Part shown: piece by piece, positions 34,197 to 43,215 of the stretch
Numbering within the stretch: position 1 is the first letter of the stretch
Layout of the letters: each line of letters opens with the position of its first letter
Position numbers and translations under genes: made by a program
Notes under the pieces: model-generated
What the model was told of the DNA's origin: nothing
What the model saw: only the letters and a program-made list of their open reading frames with translations
Database searches by the model: none
NCBI GenBank assembly: GCA_002340325.1
Contig: DDLV01000062.1
Location: 1 to 45,776, forward strand
Direction: 5' to 3'
Source of the DNA: Glaciecola sp. UBA2563
GTDB lineage: Bacteria; Pseudomonadota; Gammaproteobacteria; Enterobacterales; Alteromonadaceae
DNA length: 45,776 nt

Positions 34197-35021
34197 ATGA
34201 ATATTACACCATCGTTTCAGCATCTAGCATCACGCTTAAAGCAGTCAAATAGAATGCCGGTGTTGTTCTTAGGGCATGGCAATCCCATGAACGCAATTGA
34301 AGACAATCAATATAGCCAGCGTTGGAAAGCGCTGGGACGTTCATTGGTCAAACCGCAAGCCATTTTGGTGATATCAGCACACTGGATGACCCCAGGCACT
34401 ACGTTAGTGGATGTGTCGGAAAAGCCTAGAACTATCCATGATTTTCATGGGTTTCCAGCAGCACTAACTGAAAAAAACTACGGTGCGCTCGGTTCGCCAT
34501 CTTTGGCGACCGAGATCACTGACAAGTTAAGTGAGTTTGGGGCGCGCACGGATACAAGTTGGGGGCTAGATCACGGGGCTTGGACAGTATTAGAAGCGCT
34601 ATATCCTAAGGCCGATGTTCCAGTCTTTCAGTTATCTATTGATATCAGCAAAGACTTAAATTGGCACTTTAGCATTGGTAAAGCATTGGCAGAACTGCGC
34701 CATCGAGGTGTGTTGCTGCTTGGCTCAGGCAATATTGTCCACAATTTAGGCGCTCTTCGATTTGATGGCGTCGCCCATGATTGGGCGATTGAATTTGATG
34801 CCTTTGTGAAACGTCAACTAGATGACAGGAACTTTGCATCGCTCATCAATACTCGAGCGTCGGGCAAGCTCTTAACGCTGTCTAACCCGACCCTAGAACA
34901 CTACATACCTGCCGTCACGATTGCGGGTGCTTCAGATGCCAACGACGACTTGGCGTACATCACTGAAGGTATCGATTTGGGTGCATTGTCCATGCGCTCA
35001 TTTTTATTTTATAGCAAGTAA
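34197..35021 (+). CDS. DODA-type extradiol ring-cleavage dioxygenase (YgiD-like)
   Basis: A 274-residue cytosolic metal-dependent dioxygenase; ATG at 34197 with GAGAG before it (a GTG at 34179 is also in frame). The family opens catechol rings such as that of DOPA. Visible metal-site motifs are FLGHGNPMNAI, ISAHWMTPG, HDFHGFPAAL, WGLDHGAWTVLEALYP and GSGNIVHNLG. Length suits the YgiD/4,5-DOPA dioxygenase class. Twenty-nine bases separate it from doxX, 18 from the next gene. The true substrate in this bacterium is unknown; context suggests a catechol or hydroquinone. Confidence 0.9.
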   Translation: MNITPSFQHLASRLKQSNRMPVLFLGHGNPMNAIEDNQYSQRWKALGRSLVKPQAILVISAHWMTPGTTLVDVSEKPRTIHDFHGFPAALTEKNYGALGSPSLATEITDKLSEFGARTDTSWGLDHGAWTVLEALYPKADVPVFQLSIDISKDLNWHFSIGKALAELRHRGVLLLGSGNIVHNLGALRFDGVAHDWAIEFDAFVKRQLDDRNFASLINTRASGKLLTLSNPTLEHYIPAVTIAGASDANDDLAYITEGIDLGALSMRSFLFYSK

Positions 35022-35039
35022 ATTAACGAGGAAAAAACT

Positions 35040-36011
35040 ATGTTAGTTAATGGTAAATGGACAGAGGATTGGAAGCCTTTGCAAAAATCAGATGAGAGGG
35101 GTCGATTTGTACGACAGACATCGAAATTTCGCAATTGGGTCACACCTGATGGTAACGCCGGCCTAACAGGTACTGGCGGATTTAAAGCAGAGCCTGGTAG
35201 ATACCGGCTTTATGTAGCTTTGATTTGTCCGTGGGCTTCTCGAGCGTTAATGGCAAGAGAGTTGAAAGGGCTACAAGACATGATTGAGGTTACGGTTGTA
35301 AACCCTGAGTTAACCAATGAAGGCTGGGCGTTTGGAAATTATGCAGACGCTGACCAAGATCCACTCTTTAACTCGAAGTATATGCATGAAATCTATACCT
35401 TTGCTGATGAACACTATACTGGGCGCGCAACCGTGCCTGTGCTATGGGACATGAAGCAAAACAAAATGGTAAACAATGAAAGCGCAGATATTCTTCGTAT
35501 GTTTGATACTGCGTTTGAACACATAGTACCTTCAAATGTTCGACTCTTTCCTGAAGCATTCGCTGATGACATTACCCAACTTAATGAAGTTATCTATCAT
35601 AAGCTAAATAATGGGGTGTATAAGGCGGGTTTTACGCAAGAACAAGAAGCATATGAGGAGGCAACTCGGGATGTGTTTGCCACTTTGGATATGTTGGAGT
35701 CACGTTTAGAAGATCAAGACTATTTGATTGGAAATCAACTAACTGAAACTGACATAAGAACTTTCGTCACACTTATTCGATTTGATTCTGCCTACCATGG
35801 TCTATTCAAAACCAATGTAAAGCAAATCAAGGACTACCCAAACCTAACTGCATATGTAGAGAGGATATTAAGGCTACCTGGGATTATCAATACGGTAAAT
35901 ATCGATCATATCGTAGCGGGGTATTATTCCATCAAAGCGCTCAACCCATCAGGAGTGAAGCCTGTGGGTTCATCCTACATTTCTAACTTATTAGAAACAC
36001 TAAATCAATAA
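35040..36011 (+). CDS. Glutathionyl-hydroquinone reductase (YqjG/Xi-class GST)
   Basis: A 323-residue cytosolic enzyme of the Xi-class glutathione transferases, which remove glutathione from glutathionyl-hydroquinones. FRNWVTPDG, GRYRLYVALICPWASRALM (catalytic Cys63 in CPWA), NNESADILRMFDTAF and DIRTFVTLIRFDSAYHGLFKTN are characteristic. Length is normal. GAGGAAAAAACT precedes the ATG. It sits between the dioxygenase and SDR genes in one operon; its job there would be to recover hydroquinones trapped by glutathione before ring cleavage or reduction. Confidence 0.92.
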   Translation: MLVNGKWTEDWKPLQKSDERGRFVRQTSKFRNWVTPDGNAGLTGTGGFKAEPGRYRLYVALICPWASRALMARELKGLQDMIEVTVVNPELTNEGWAFGNYADADQDPLFNSKYMHEIYTFADEHYTGRATVPVLWDMKQNKMVNNESADILRMFDTAFEHIVPSNVRLFPEAFADDITQLNEVIYHKLNNGVYKAGFTQEQEAYEEATRDVFATLDMLESRLEDQDYLIGNQLTETDIRTFVTLIRFDSAYHGLFKTNVKQIKDYPNLTAYVERILRLPGIINTVNIDHIVAGYYSIKALNPSGVKPVGSSYISNLLETLNQ

Positions 36012-36030
36012 TATTTAAGAGGAGAAAATC

Positions 36031-36798
36031 ATGAATAATCAAAAAGTAGCTCTCGTAACAGGAGCAGGCTCAGGTATCGGCGCGTCTGTCGCCAAACGAT
36101 TCGCTAACAATGGATTTGCCGTTGTACTCAATGGCCGTACCGAATCAAAATTACAGGCAGTGGCTGAAGGAATCAGCAATACTCCTGTATTGACAGTACC
36201 TGGAGATGTCTCAAATCAAGAGGATGTCAAAAATTTAATCGCAAAAACCGTGGAAACATTTGGTCGAATTGACGTCGTTGTTAACAATGCTGCTATTGCT
36301 GTTTTTCAGCCAATCAATGAGATCTCATTAGATGACTGGAATACTCAGCTTGGAATAAACGTTACGGGTCCATTTTTGGTCACAAAAGAAGCTATGCCGT
36401 ATTTGGAAAAGTACCAAGGCTCGATTGTCAATGTATCATCAGTCTCAGGCATAGGAGGCGATTGGGGAGGTTTTGCATATAACACAACGAAAGGAGCTAT
36501 CAATTTAATGACGAAAGGACTGGCACTCGAGTTGGGCCCAAAAAATGTGAGAATTAATGCTGTTGCACCAAGCTTGACGGATACCGATATGGCTGCATTT
36601 GTGACTGAAAATGATTCGATTATGGCAGATTTCAAAGATCGCATTCCAATGCAGCGCGCTGCAAAACCTGAAGAAGTGTCTGACGTTATTGCATTTTTAG
36701 CATCCGATGAGGCCCGTTTTGTCAATGGCGCCATTCTAACCGTCGACGGTGGGCTCAATGCGTCTAATGGCCAACCTAATATGAGTAAATATCTTTAG
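36031..36798 (+). CDS. SDR-family oxidoreductase
   Basis: A 255-residue classical short-chain dehydrogenase/reductase. TGAGSGIGASV (about 10-20) binds the nicotinamide cofactor, GDVSN follows, VNNAA is at 84-88, and the catalytic Ser (about 136-139), Tyr150 and Lys154 are in NVSSVSG and AYNTTKGA. FLASDEARFVNGAILTVDGGL near the C-terminus is the usual signature. A strong GAGGAG site precedes the ATG. Last gene of the LysR-flanked operon; substrate could be a quinone or aldehyde, not determinable from sequence. FabG itself is less likely given the setting. Confidence 0.92.
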   Translation: MNNQKVALVTGAGSGIGASVAKRFANNGFAVVLNGRTESKLQAVAEGISNTPVLTVPGDVSNQEDVKNLIAKTVETFGRIDVVVNNAAIAVFQPINEISLDDWNTQLGINVTGPFLVTKEAMPYLEKYQGSIVNVSSVSGIGGDWGGFAYNTTKGAINLMTKGLALELGPKNVRINAVAPSLTDTDMAAFVTENDSIMADFKDRIPMQRAAKPEEVSDVIAFLASDEARFVNGAILTVDGGLNASNGQPNMSKYL

Positions 36799-37143
36799 TA
36801 TAAATCTCGACTGCTATTTAAGGGCAAAGGAATGTCCACTTTGGTACTCACATAATTTACTTTTTTTAAAATCTCAATGACTCCTATCAACCCATTTGCG
36901 TCGAATTATGTATTCCCTTTTTGAAATCAATCATGTGATTCCCAAACCCTCCTAAAACGTCTGTTTTTTCATTGCTTGTTATTGTTTTTCATAATTAACT
37001 GCATCGCCCTTTCAGCTATCCTCTGCAAGTTGGCCCAAACAAGCTTAGCTACAGATGTTTGATACCCTATGCGTTAAATACATCGACACTGGCCAACCAC
37101 AATCTGATTACCCGCAGTCTTACATTTATGAGGTAGTAGCAAG
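36799..37143. other. Intergenic gap before the DUF1501/DUF1800 operon
   Basis: About 345 bases with no gene I can support. A short palindrome AATCA-TG-TGATT lies near 36930. The promoter of the DUF1501/DUF1800 pair must be here, but I see no clear -35/-10 pair or terminator hairpin. Confidence 0.45.
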
Positions 37144-38607
37144 ATGGGGTCTAAAAAGCCGATAAACCGAAGAGAATTCCTCCGCAAACTCACGTGTTAT
37201 AGCAGCGCAGGTTGTCTAGCGGCGCCACTTGCAGGAACCTTGCTATCTAGTGGCGGTGCATTTGCTAACACTGGCCAGGATGAATCACAATACAAGGCGC
37301 TGGTTTATATTTTTCTTGCTGGCGGTAATGATACATACAATTTACTCGCGCCGATGAGTGCGGGAGCGATTAGACAGCGTTACGAAGATGGAAGGCGTGT
37401 AATCTCTAATGACGCCAACAGTATGCATGGTTTGTCGTTTGTTGAGCCGCCTCAAATATATGGCGGTGAACAATATGATGGGTTTGGTGTACATCAAAGC
37501 TGCTCGAATATCGCGGCGACATTCAATGAAGGTGAACTTGCCTTTATCTGCAACACAGGGCCGTTGGTTGAACCCACCTCTAGAATTGAATACGAAAATA
37601 AAAGCGTATTGCTTCCTCCCCAGCTTTTTTCCCATGCAGATCAACAGCGTCAATTTCAAAGCGAACCGACCGACCCGTTCCGTTTTGGGTGGGGCGGTCG
37701 ACTTGCTGAACTGCTCATGCCCTACAATCAAGATACGCAAGTCAGTTCTCTTATTTCAACAGCAGGTTTAAACTCTTTTCAAGTTAGTCTTGAAGGCCAA
37801 CTAAATGCATTTGTCATGAGCAGAACGGGTGTAAAGCGACTCAACGGATTTAATCGAAACCGCAAGGCCTTGGTAGAAGAACTAATGGCTCAGCGCAAAC
37901 AGCATCTAATGGCAAATCGTTACCAGGCAACTTTCGCCTCTGCGCAGAATGCAAATTCAGTGCTCAATAGCGCATTTACTGCGGCTGATGCAAATGGCGT
38001 TGATTACGATTCAATATTTTCCAGTTACGGCGCAAACGAAAGTAAACTTGGACAACAGTTAAAATCCATATCAAGAATGATTGCTGGGCGTGCGGTTAGC
38101 ACAAACTACAGGCCTGTTTTTTATGTACAAATGGGCGGCTTTGATACCCATCAAAACATACTTATTGACCATCCAGAATTACTCACCGAAGTCGACAATG
38201 CATTAGGTGCATTCAAGTCAGCGCTAAAAGCACAAGGTGATTTTGATAGCGTACTTACCTATTGCGGCACTGAATTTTCAAGAACGTTCACACCTAACGG
38301 AGAAGACGAGTCAGCAGGCACAGATCATGGCTGGGGTGGTAATGTCTTTGTCATGGGCGGAATGGTAGATGGTGGAAAGTTTTATGGTGAATATCCAGAT
38401 TTTGTTCTCAGTGGCGAAATAGATGCCGATGGTAAAAGAGGGAGGTGGATACCCACCACACCAACGAGTTATCCCGCAGCTATCATAGCGAATTGGATGG
38501 GGCTTCCTCGTGAGCAAATGAACCTACTATCACCGACCCTCAGTAACTTTGACGATCCTTTTGCTGAGAATAGCTTGGTTAGGTTTGTTAAACAGGAGGC
38601 ACTGTAA
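37144..38607 (+). CDS. DUF1501-family Tat-exported protein
   Basis: A 487-residue protein with a Tat-like signal, NRREFLRKL (Arg9-Arg10), and a cleavage region ending GAFA. The mature protein shows the DUF1501 pattern: ALVYIFLAGGNDTYNLLAP, QRFGWGGRL-like RFGWGGRLAELL, and the C-terminal FYVQMGGFDTHQN...YCGTEFSRTFTPNG...GTDHGWGGNVFVMGG, which resembles the metal site of alkaline-phosphatase/sulfatase-fold proteins. Function unknown. Its stop overlaps the next start (TAATG), and DUF1501/DUF1800 pairs recur in many bacteria, pointing to a joint role. Confidence 0.92.
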   Translation: MGSKKPINRREFLRKLTCYSSAGCLAAPLAGTLLSSGGAFANTGQDESQYKALVYIFLAGGNDTYNLLAPMSAGAIRQRYEDGRRVISNDANSMHGLSFVEPPQIYGGEQYDGFGVHQSCSNIAATFNEGELAFICNTGPLVEPTSRIEYENKSVLLPPQLFSHADQQRQFQSEPTDPFRFGWGGRLAELLMPYNQDTQVSSLISTAGLNSFQVSLEGQLNAFVMSRTGVKRLNGFNRNRKALVEELMAQRKQHLMANRYQATFASAQNANSVLNSAFTAADANGVDYDSIFSSYGANESKLGQQLKSISRMIAGRAVSTNYRPVFYVQMGGFDTHQNILIDHPELLTEVDNALGAFKSALKAQGDFDSVLTYCGTEFSRTFTPNGEDESAGTDHGWGGNVFVMGGMVDGGKFYGEYPDFVLSGEIDADGKRGRWIPTTPTSYPAAIIANWMGLPREQMNLLSPTLSNFDDPFAENSLVRFVKQEAL

Positions 38608-41333
38608 TGCGGGGTAAACATACATTCGATGGCAGGTTTGCACTGATTTCATTTGTTTCCTTATTTATTTTAGCCTGTGGTGGCGGGAGCGAAACAGAAT
38701 CACCCGAACCTATAGATACATCATCTACGGCACAGCCAAATCCAACCTCACAGCCAAATACAACGGTGCAGTCGAGTGCAACGCCTCAGTCAAGTACAAC
38801 ATCGCAGCCTAGTGCAACGGCACAGCCAGATATCGTCTCGGTGCAACTTATCCAAGGAACTGCGGTTGAGATTACAGGTCAGCGCGCAAGTTTTATCGTT
38901 ACCCGAACACAAACAGACGCGGAATTAGATGTCTTTTACAGGTTAACAGGTGCTGAAGCGCCAAAAGGCGCAGCTGGGAGCTTTGACTTTACGTTGCAGT
39001 ATGAAGACGGCTCGTTGGTTGGTTCAACCATAAAGATCCCTGCGTCACAAACAAGCGTGACAATTTATGTGATGCCTGAAGATGACAATCTATTTGAAGT
39101 CCCAGAAAGCATGTTAGTAACGATTGAAAATGGTGACGGGTACGCAGCGGCAGACAACGATTCAGTACAGTTTGAAATTATAGACGCACCTGCAACCGAT
39201 GAATATCGCAAGGTGTTTTTAGGCAATTTTGTACCAGAGGGAGACGCGCAAACATCTGCTGCTGGCAGCGCAAGCTTGATTATCAGTGGAGATAATCGTG
39301 TCGCTGAAGTCAACTACAACTTTTATGGACTGTCGAGTCAACAAACAGATCAACACATGCACATTAGCCCGGGTGGCACCATTATAAAGGATATAGAGCA
39401 CTTTGGCCCATTAACGGGTTACCAGTGGCCACTAAACGCCAGCGGACCATTTACCACTGACCAACAGCTTTTGGACACGCTGTTTGAAGGAAGCGTTTAC
39501 TTAAATATTCACACTGCTGATTTTCCACGAGGCGAAATCAAAGTAACGTTTTTATACAACCTCGAAGCTGAACCACCCGAGATTACTGAACTTACCGCTG
39601 ATGATGTGGATAGAGATATTATCCGTTTCTTAACGCAAGCTACATTTGGCGCAACTCCTGACGACTATCAGGCATTGCGCAGCCAGATTGATGTTACAGG
39701 CGATAACAGACTAGAAGTATACAACCAATGGATTGATCAGCAGATAGCTCAGCCTAACAATTCGCTGCTAGCATTAACCGATTCAAGTTTGGCCCATTTT
39801 GGCCTTAACGGCTCAAATTCAGCGCATCCAGATAGAAGAGATGCTTTCTGGACACTTGCAGTACATGGCAAAGATCAACTTAGACAACGTATGGCATTTG
39901 CGCTAAGCCAAATACTTGTAATCGGTGACGAAAACAATATCGTACGCCGTTCACACCGAGGCACAGCGAGTTATTGGGATATGTTAGCCACGCAAGGTTT
40001 CGGACAATACAATGAATTGCTCAAAGACGTGACCAAGCATCCAATTATGGGGCACTGGCTAAGTCACTTGAGAAACCAAAAGGAAAATGCAGAATTAGGG
40101 ATTTTCCCAGATGAAAACTACGCACGTGAAATCATGCAGCTGTTTAGCTTCGGACTCGTTAAACGCAATCTTGATGGCAGTATCGTGTTAGGAAGTGATA
40201 ACTTGCCAGCAGAGACTTATGATACTTCGGTGATTAAAGAGTTGTCTCGCGTATTTACGGGGTTATCGTTTAGCTATTTCTATGGCAATGGCAGCGTTCA
40301 GGAGAATAATAACTTTCTCAGAGGCAGTGGCGTTAATATTAATTCACCACAGCCTCGTTGGACCGAACCTATGCGCTTCTTTCCTGAGTATAGAGACTTT
40401 GGTGAAAAAACATTATTCACTGACAATGGAGTTACCGTAGTTGTTCCAGCAAGCTCAGATGAATCTATCGCATCATCAGAAGCTGAATTAGAATCCGTAA
40501 TCGATGCAATCGTCGCGCATTCGTCAACCGCTCCAAATATAGCGCGCCTATTGATTCAGCGATTCACCACATCTAATCCAAGTCCGGATTATATAGAGAG
40601 GGTAGCGACAGCATTTGGTAGCACAGGGGACCTTTCTGCGACCATAAAAGCCATTTTGCTTGATCCAGAAGCGCGTAATCCCAACGCTGCACTCTCTAAC
40701 ACAGCTGGTAAATTTAAAGAACCAGTCTTGCAGTTATCCTCCGTGTTTAGATTACTTGAAGTATCCTCGCGAATTCCTTTCGGTGAGCAAACGGTCAACT
40801 ATGCATATCAAGACCGCTTATCTTCAAACGCAACAGTCTTGAGAATGGGCGATCTTGACATTGGGCAGCGTGCACTGGGTTCGGTGACGGTATTTAACTT
40901 TTATTCTCCTGAATTTAGTCCAAGTGGAGAGTTAAGTGCTTCAGGGCTAGCCGCCCCTGAAATGGAATTGAATACGGAAGCACAACTCTATTCGACAATG
41001 AATGCAATCAATAGGTGGTTGATTGGCAACCAAGTGTCAAACAGGGTGGTTAACTCGCAGCTATACACTAAAGAAGACCTCGCTGTCCTTCCAGACTATA
41101 ATATCATGAATACTGTATGGGATGAAGGTGGAGAAACAGCTGAGGATAAAGCTGAAGCATTGCTCAATTGGATGGACTTTTACCTAAACGCTGGTCAATT
41201 GGTTAAAGCTGATGAACAAGAGACAAGAGCATCTATAATTGACAGTTTTGCGAGCGAAACTGACATTCAAACGCGCAATCGCAATGCTATTTATGCGTTA
41301 ATAACGAGTCCTGATTTTATGATACAAAGATAA
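38607..41333 (+). CDS. DUF1800 lipoprotein with CHRD domain
   Basis: A 908-residue protein with a lipoprotein signal (lipobox ILAC, Cys24), a Thr/Ser/Gln/Pro-rich linker of repeated hexapeptides (about 42-75), a beta-sandwich possibly of Calx-beta type (about 76-200), a CHRD domain (about 200-315, with HMHISPGG and LFEGSVYLNIHTADFPRGEIK), and a long DUF1800 region (about 335-905: RFLTQATFGATP, LRQRMAFALSQILV, HPIMGHWLSHLRN, NYAREIMQLFSFGL, LIQRFTTSNPSPDY). It is cotranslated with the DUF1501 gene. Surface location is expected; enzymatic role unknown. Confidence 0.92.
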   Translation: MRGKHTFDGRFALISFVSLFILACGGGSETESPEPIDTSSTAQPNPTSQPNTTVQSSATPQSSTTSQPSATAQPDIVSVQLIQGTAVEITGQRASFIVTRTQTDAELDVFYRLTGAEAPKGAAGSFDFTLQYEDGSLVGSTIKIPASQTSVTIYVMPEDDNLFEVPESMLVTIENGDGYAAADNDSVQFEIIDAPATDEYRKVFLGNFVPEGDAQTSAAGSASLIISGDNRVAEVNYNFYGLSSQQTDQHMHISPGGTIIKDIEHFGPLTGYQWPLNASGPFTTDQQLLDTLFEGSVYLNIHTADFPRGEIKVTFLYNLEAEPPEITELTADDVDRDIIRFLTQATFGATPDDYQALRSQIDVTGDNRLEVYNQWIDQQIAQPNNSLLALTDSSLAHFGLNGSNSAHPDRRDAFWTLAVHGKDQLRQRMAFALSQILVIGDENNIVRRSHRGTASYWDMLATQGFGQYNELLKDVTKHPIMGHWLSHLRNQKENAELGIFPDENYAREIMQLFSFGLVKRNLDGSIVLGSDNLPAETYDTSVIKELSRVFTGLSFSYFYGNGSVQENNNFLRGSGVNINSPQPRWTEPMRFFPEYRDFGEKTLFTDNGVTVVVPASSDESIASSEAELESVIDAIVAHSSTAPNIARLLIQRFTTSNPSPDYIERVATAFGSTGDLSATIKAILLDPEARNPNAALSNTAGKFKEPVLQLSSVFRLLEVSSRIPFGEQTVNYAYQDRLSSNATVLRMGDLDIGQRALGSVTVFNFYSPEFSPSGELSASGLAAPEMELNTEAQLYSTMNAINRWLIGNQVSNRVVNSQLYTKEDLAVLPDYNIMNTVWDEGGETAEDKAEALLNWMDFYLNAGQLVKADEQETRASIIDSFASETDIQTRNRNAIYALITSPDFMIQR
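38730..38831. repeat. 18-bp tandem repeats encoding the DUF1800 linker
   Basis: Five degenerate 18-base units and a partial sixth (for example TCACAGCCAAATACAACG) encode hexapeptides of the form S-Q-P-N-T-T. The unit length keeps the frame, so copy-number change would only alter linker length. Confidence 0.7.
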
Positions 41334-41745
41334 GTAGCTTATGCCGTTGGTGCTTTTTACAGAGCAAATGCTCGATTACACCAAAATTATAAGAAAAACC
41401 TGCTTCTATGAAAAATTCATAAAAAGTTCATATTTGTAAAAATTATGAAACCAACGCCATATTAATGTATTCAAACAACGACTGCTAAAAGTCCTAGATT
41501 CAATTAACCGTCTTAAAATTTACAATTTTAGCAATCTATAAGACCTTGGTATTAGTGCGCTATTCTACCTGTGTTTGCGCGATAAACGTTCCAAAATTTC
41601 CCGAAAAGGCAGCGAAATGTGAATTTTATACTTCACATTTACATACCCATCCCACCAAGTCTAAGTTTTCTTGTTCGTAGTATTCACGCCCTTGCGCTTC
41701 GAAATGTTCTTTCTAAAAATGAAAAGAAAAAGGGAGACTGGAACT
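41334..41745. other. Intergenic gap between the DUF1800 and peptidase genes
   Basis: About 410 AT-rich bases without a supported gene. It holds TAAAATT-TAC-AATTTTA (41514-41530) and the inverted repeat AAATGTGAA-N8-TTCACATTT (41615-41640), the latter about 105 bases before the peptidase start. Confidence 0.5.
41615..41640. promoter_or_regulatory. Inverted repeat upstream of the peptidase gene
   Basis: AAATGTGAA and TTCACATTT are perfect 9-base arms with an 8-base AT-rich spacer. The half-site resembles CRP's TGTGA, but the ten bases between TGTGA and TCACA do not fit CRP's six. It is either a different operator or a hairpin. Confidence 0.4.
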
Positions 41746-42600
41746 GTGAAAACGCACTCTACGTTTGTTATTTTATTGATACTATGCGTTTATCGTGCTG
41801 ATGCCCTTACCCCAAAGACTTTTGGCGATGTAGAGGACAAGATTTCCGAAATCAAAACTAGCGCAATTATCAATCAAAATGAAACTAACCATATCAGCAA
41901 GGCCGTTATAATTGGCAGCACCAATGTGATTATAAGTGATAATTTACCATTGCCACGAGTAGCTATGGCGCTGAATGACAATGGCAGAGAAATCATTATT
42001 TCCGCAGTATTTATTAGAGCGCTTAGGCATTATTGCCGCAGGCTGGCCAATGACATTGTTGCGCTTAAGCGTTTTTCTAATAAGCCATCGGTAGCCCGCC
42101 GGCTACATCGGGACACGCAGCTTACCAAGTTTGCAGAGGCATTCCCTTTAGTAGATAAGTACTCAGCTACTGACACTTATGATTATGGCGACGCAGTTTA
42201 TGAAAGGCTACTTGATGTCTCGCTATCTGATATTCTGCTACATGAATTTGGTCATCATACTGAGGATGCTTTTCACTCATTTCGAGCGACGCAACTCGCT
42301 ATTTCAAATGCTGAGAAAGAAGCGGAGCGTTGGTCGTCTAACTACAAAGCCACCTTCGCAATTGATGAATATGAGATTGGTAGAATTGTCACATTAGCAG
42401 CAGTGCTTGAATTCGTGACTAGAGATACTGAGAACTCTCAACATATTTTACATTGGCTAAGCTACAACTTGGACATATCCTGCAATTCTGCGCAATCATT
42501 GCTTTCTTCATATCTATGTGATTCTGTGAAACACAAGATGGAGCGAAGTCTTGTAGATTCTAACAAATATTATGTGTCGCATCGCACTCGCGTACAATAA
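41746..42600 (+). CDS. Secreted zinc metallopeptidase-like protein (HEFGHH)
   Basis: A 284-residue protein from the GTG at 41746, which has AAGGGAG about ten bases upstream and begins a clean signal peptide (KTHSTFVILLILCVYRADA); in-frame ATGs at 41719 and 41704 would give longer versions. The zinc site is LLHEFGHHTEDAF, with a possible third ligand in NAEKEAERWS about 20 residues on. The overall fold is not one I recognise, so family assignment stops at HExxH metallopeptidase. The mature part is basic with a pair of late cysteines. It stands alone between the DUF1800 gene and the convergent membrane pair. Confidence 0.72.
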   Translation: MKTHSTFVILLILCVYRADALTPKTFGDVEDKISEIKTSAIINQNETNHISKAVIIGSTNVIISDNLPLPRVAMALNDNGREIIISAVFIRALRHYCRRLANDIVALKRFSNKPSVARRLHRDTQLTKFAEAFPLVDKYSATDTYDYGDAVYERLLDVSLSDILLHEFGHHTEDAFHSFRATQLAISNAEKEAERWSSNYKATFAIDEYEIGRIVTLAAVLEFVTRDTENSQHILHWLSYNLDISCNSAQSLLSSYLCDSVKHKMERSLVDSNKYYVSHRTRVQ

Positions 42601-42639
42601 TACCGACCAGATTAGGAAACGAATAAACTCAGACGTCTT

Positions 42640-43215
42640 TTAGCCTATAAAAAGAAATATACCTCGAATGGAAAGCGTTAATGCTATTACTGATAGGGCC
42701 ATCAAGAGATATTTTACATCGACAAACTCTAATTTCTGGTATTTTTTCCGATGGTGGTGAAGTAAATACTCTGCCATTTCAGGAAATTTGTAATCTGTAT
42801 CTCGATGCTCGACAAGCTCATCTTTAAATTTATCTATAGGTTTTTCTGCAATGCTTTTTTCTAAGTAAAATTGATAGTCACGATGAAGCCCGTCACAAAG
42901 CGAGCAATGTAGTGTAAGTTCATATTTATATTTTAATTTTCTGTGCGACCGCGCGAACCGTCGGTAATGTAAAAGGACAACGTAAAAATATACGAAACTC
43001 AACACAATAATTAGGAAAATCGCGGTCCAAAAATAACCAAGATTTTCAGGGCTAATCTCTGCAACTTTATCGGCCAATACAAGATCAACGTTTAATAGTG
43101 CGATAATTGCGATCAGACCACCAAAATGATACTTCAGAAGAAACGAATTCGCGTCAACTGCTTTTTCTTTCATGGAATCATTCAAGTAGTCGAGTTGTTT
43201 CTCAATGATGTTCAT
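42640..43215 (-). CDS. Unknown membrane protein, second gene of a pair
   Basis: A 191-residue protein from the ATG at 43215 (AGGA nine bases upstream); the open frame begins at 43293. Three hydrophobic helices: about 30-48, 62-85 and 168-190. Between the second and third lies a hydrophilic, probably cytoplasmic part with LHCSLCDGLHRDYQFYLEKS and a basic/His-rich EYLLHHHRKKYQ. I recognise no family. It overlaps its upstream neighbour by 14 bases, so the two are cotranslated and probably form one complex. Confidence 0.7.
   Translation of the reverse strand: MNIIEKQLDYLNDSMKEKAVDANSFLLKYHFGGLIAIIALLNVDLVLADKVAEISPENLGYFWTAIFLIIVLSFVYFYVVLLHYRRFARSHRKLKYKYELTLHCSLCDGLHRDYQFYLEKSIAEKPIDKFKDELVEHRDTDYKFPEMAEYLLHHHRKKYQKLEFVDVKYLLMALSVIALTLSIRGIFLFIG

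Noticed and set aside
41618..41637. CRP site upstream of the HEFGHH gene
   Set aside because: TGTGA and TCACA are ten bases apart, not six.
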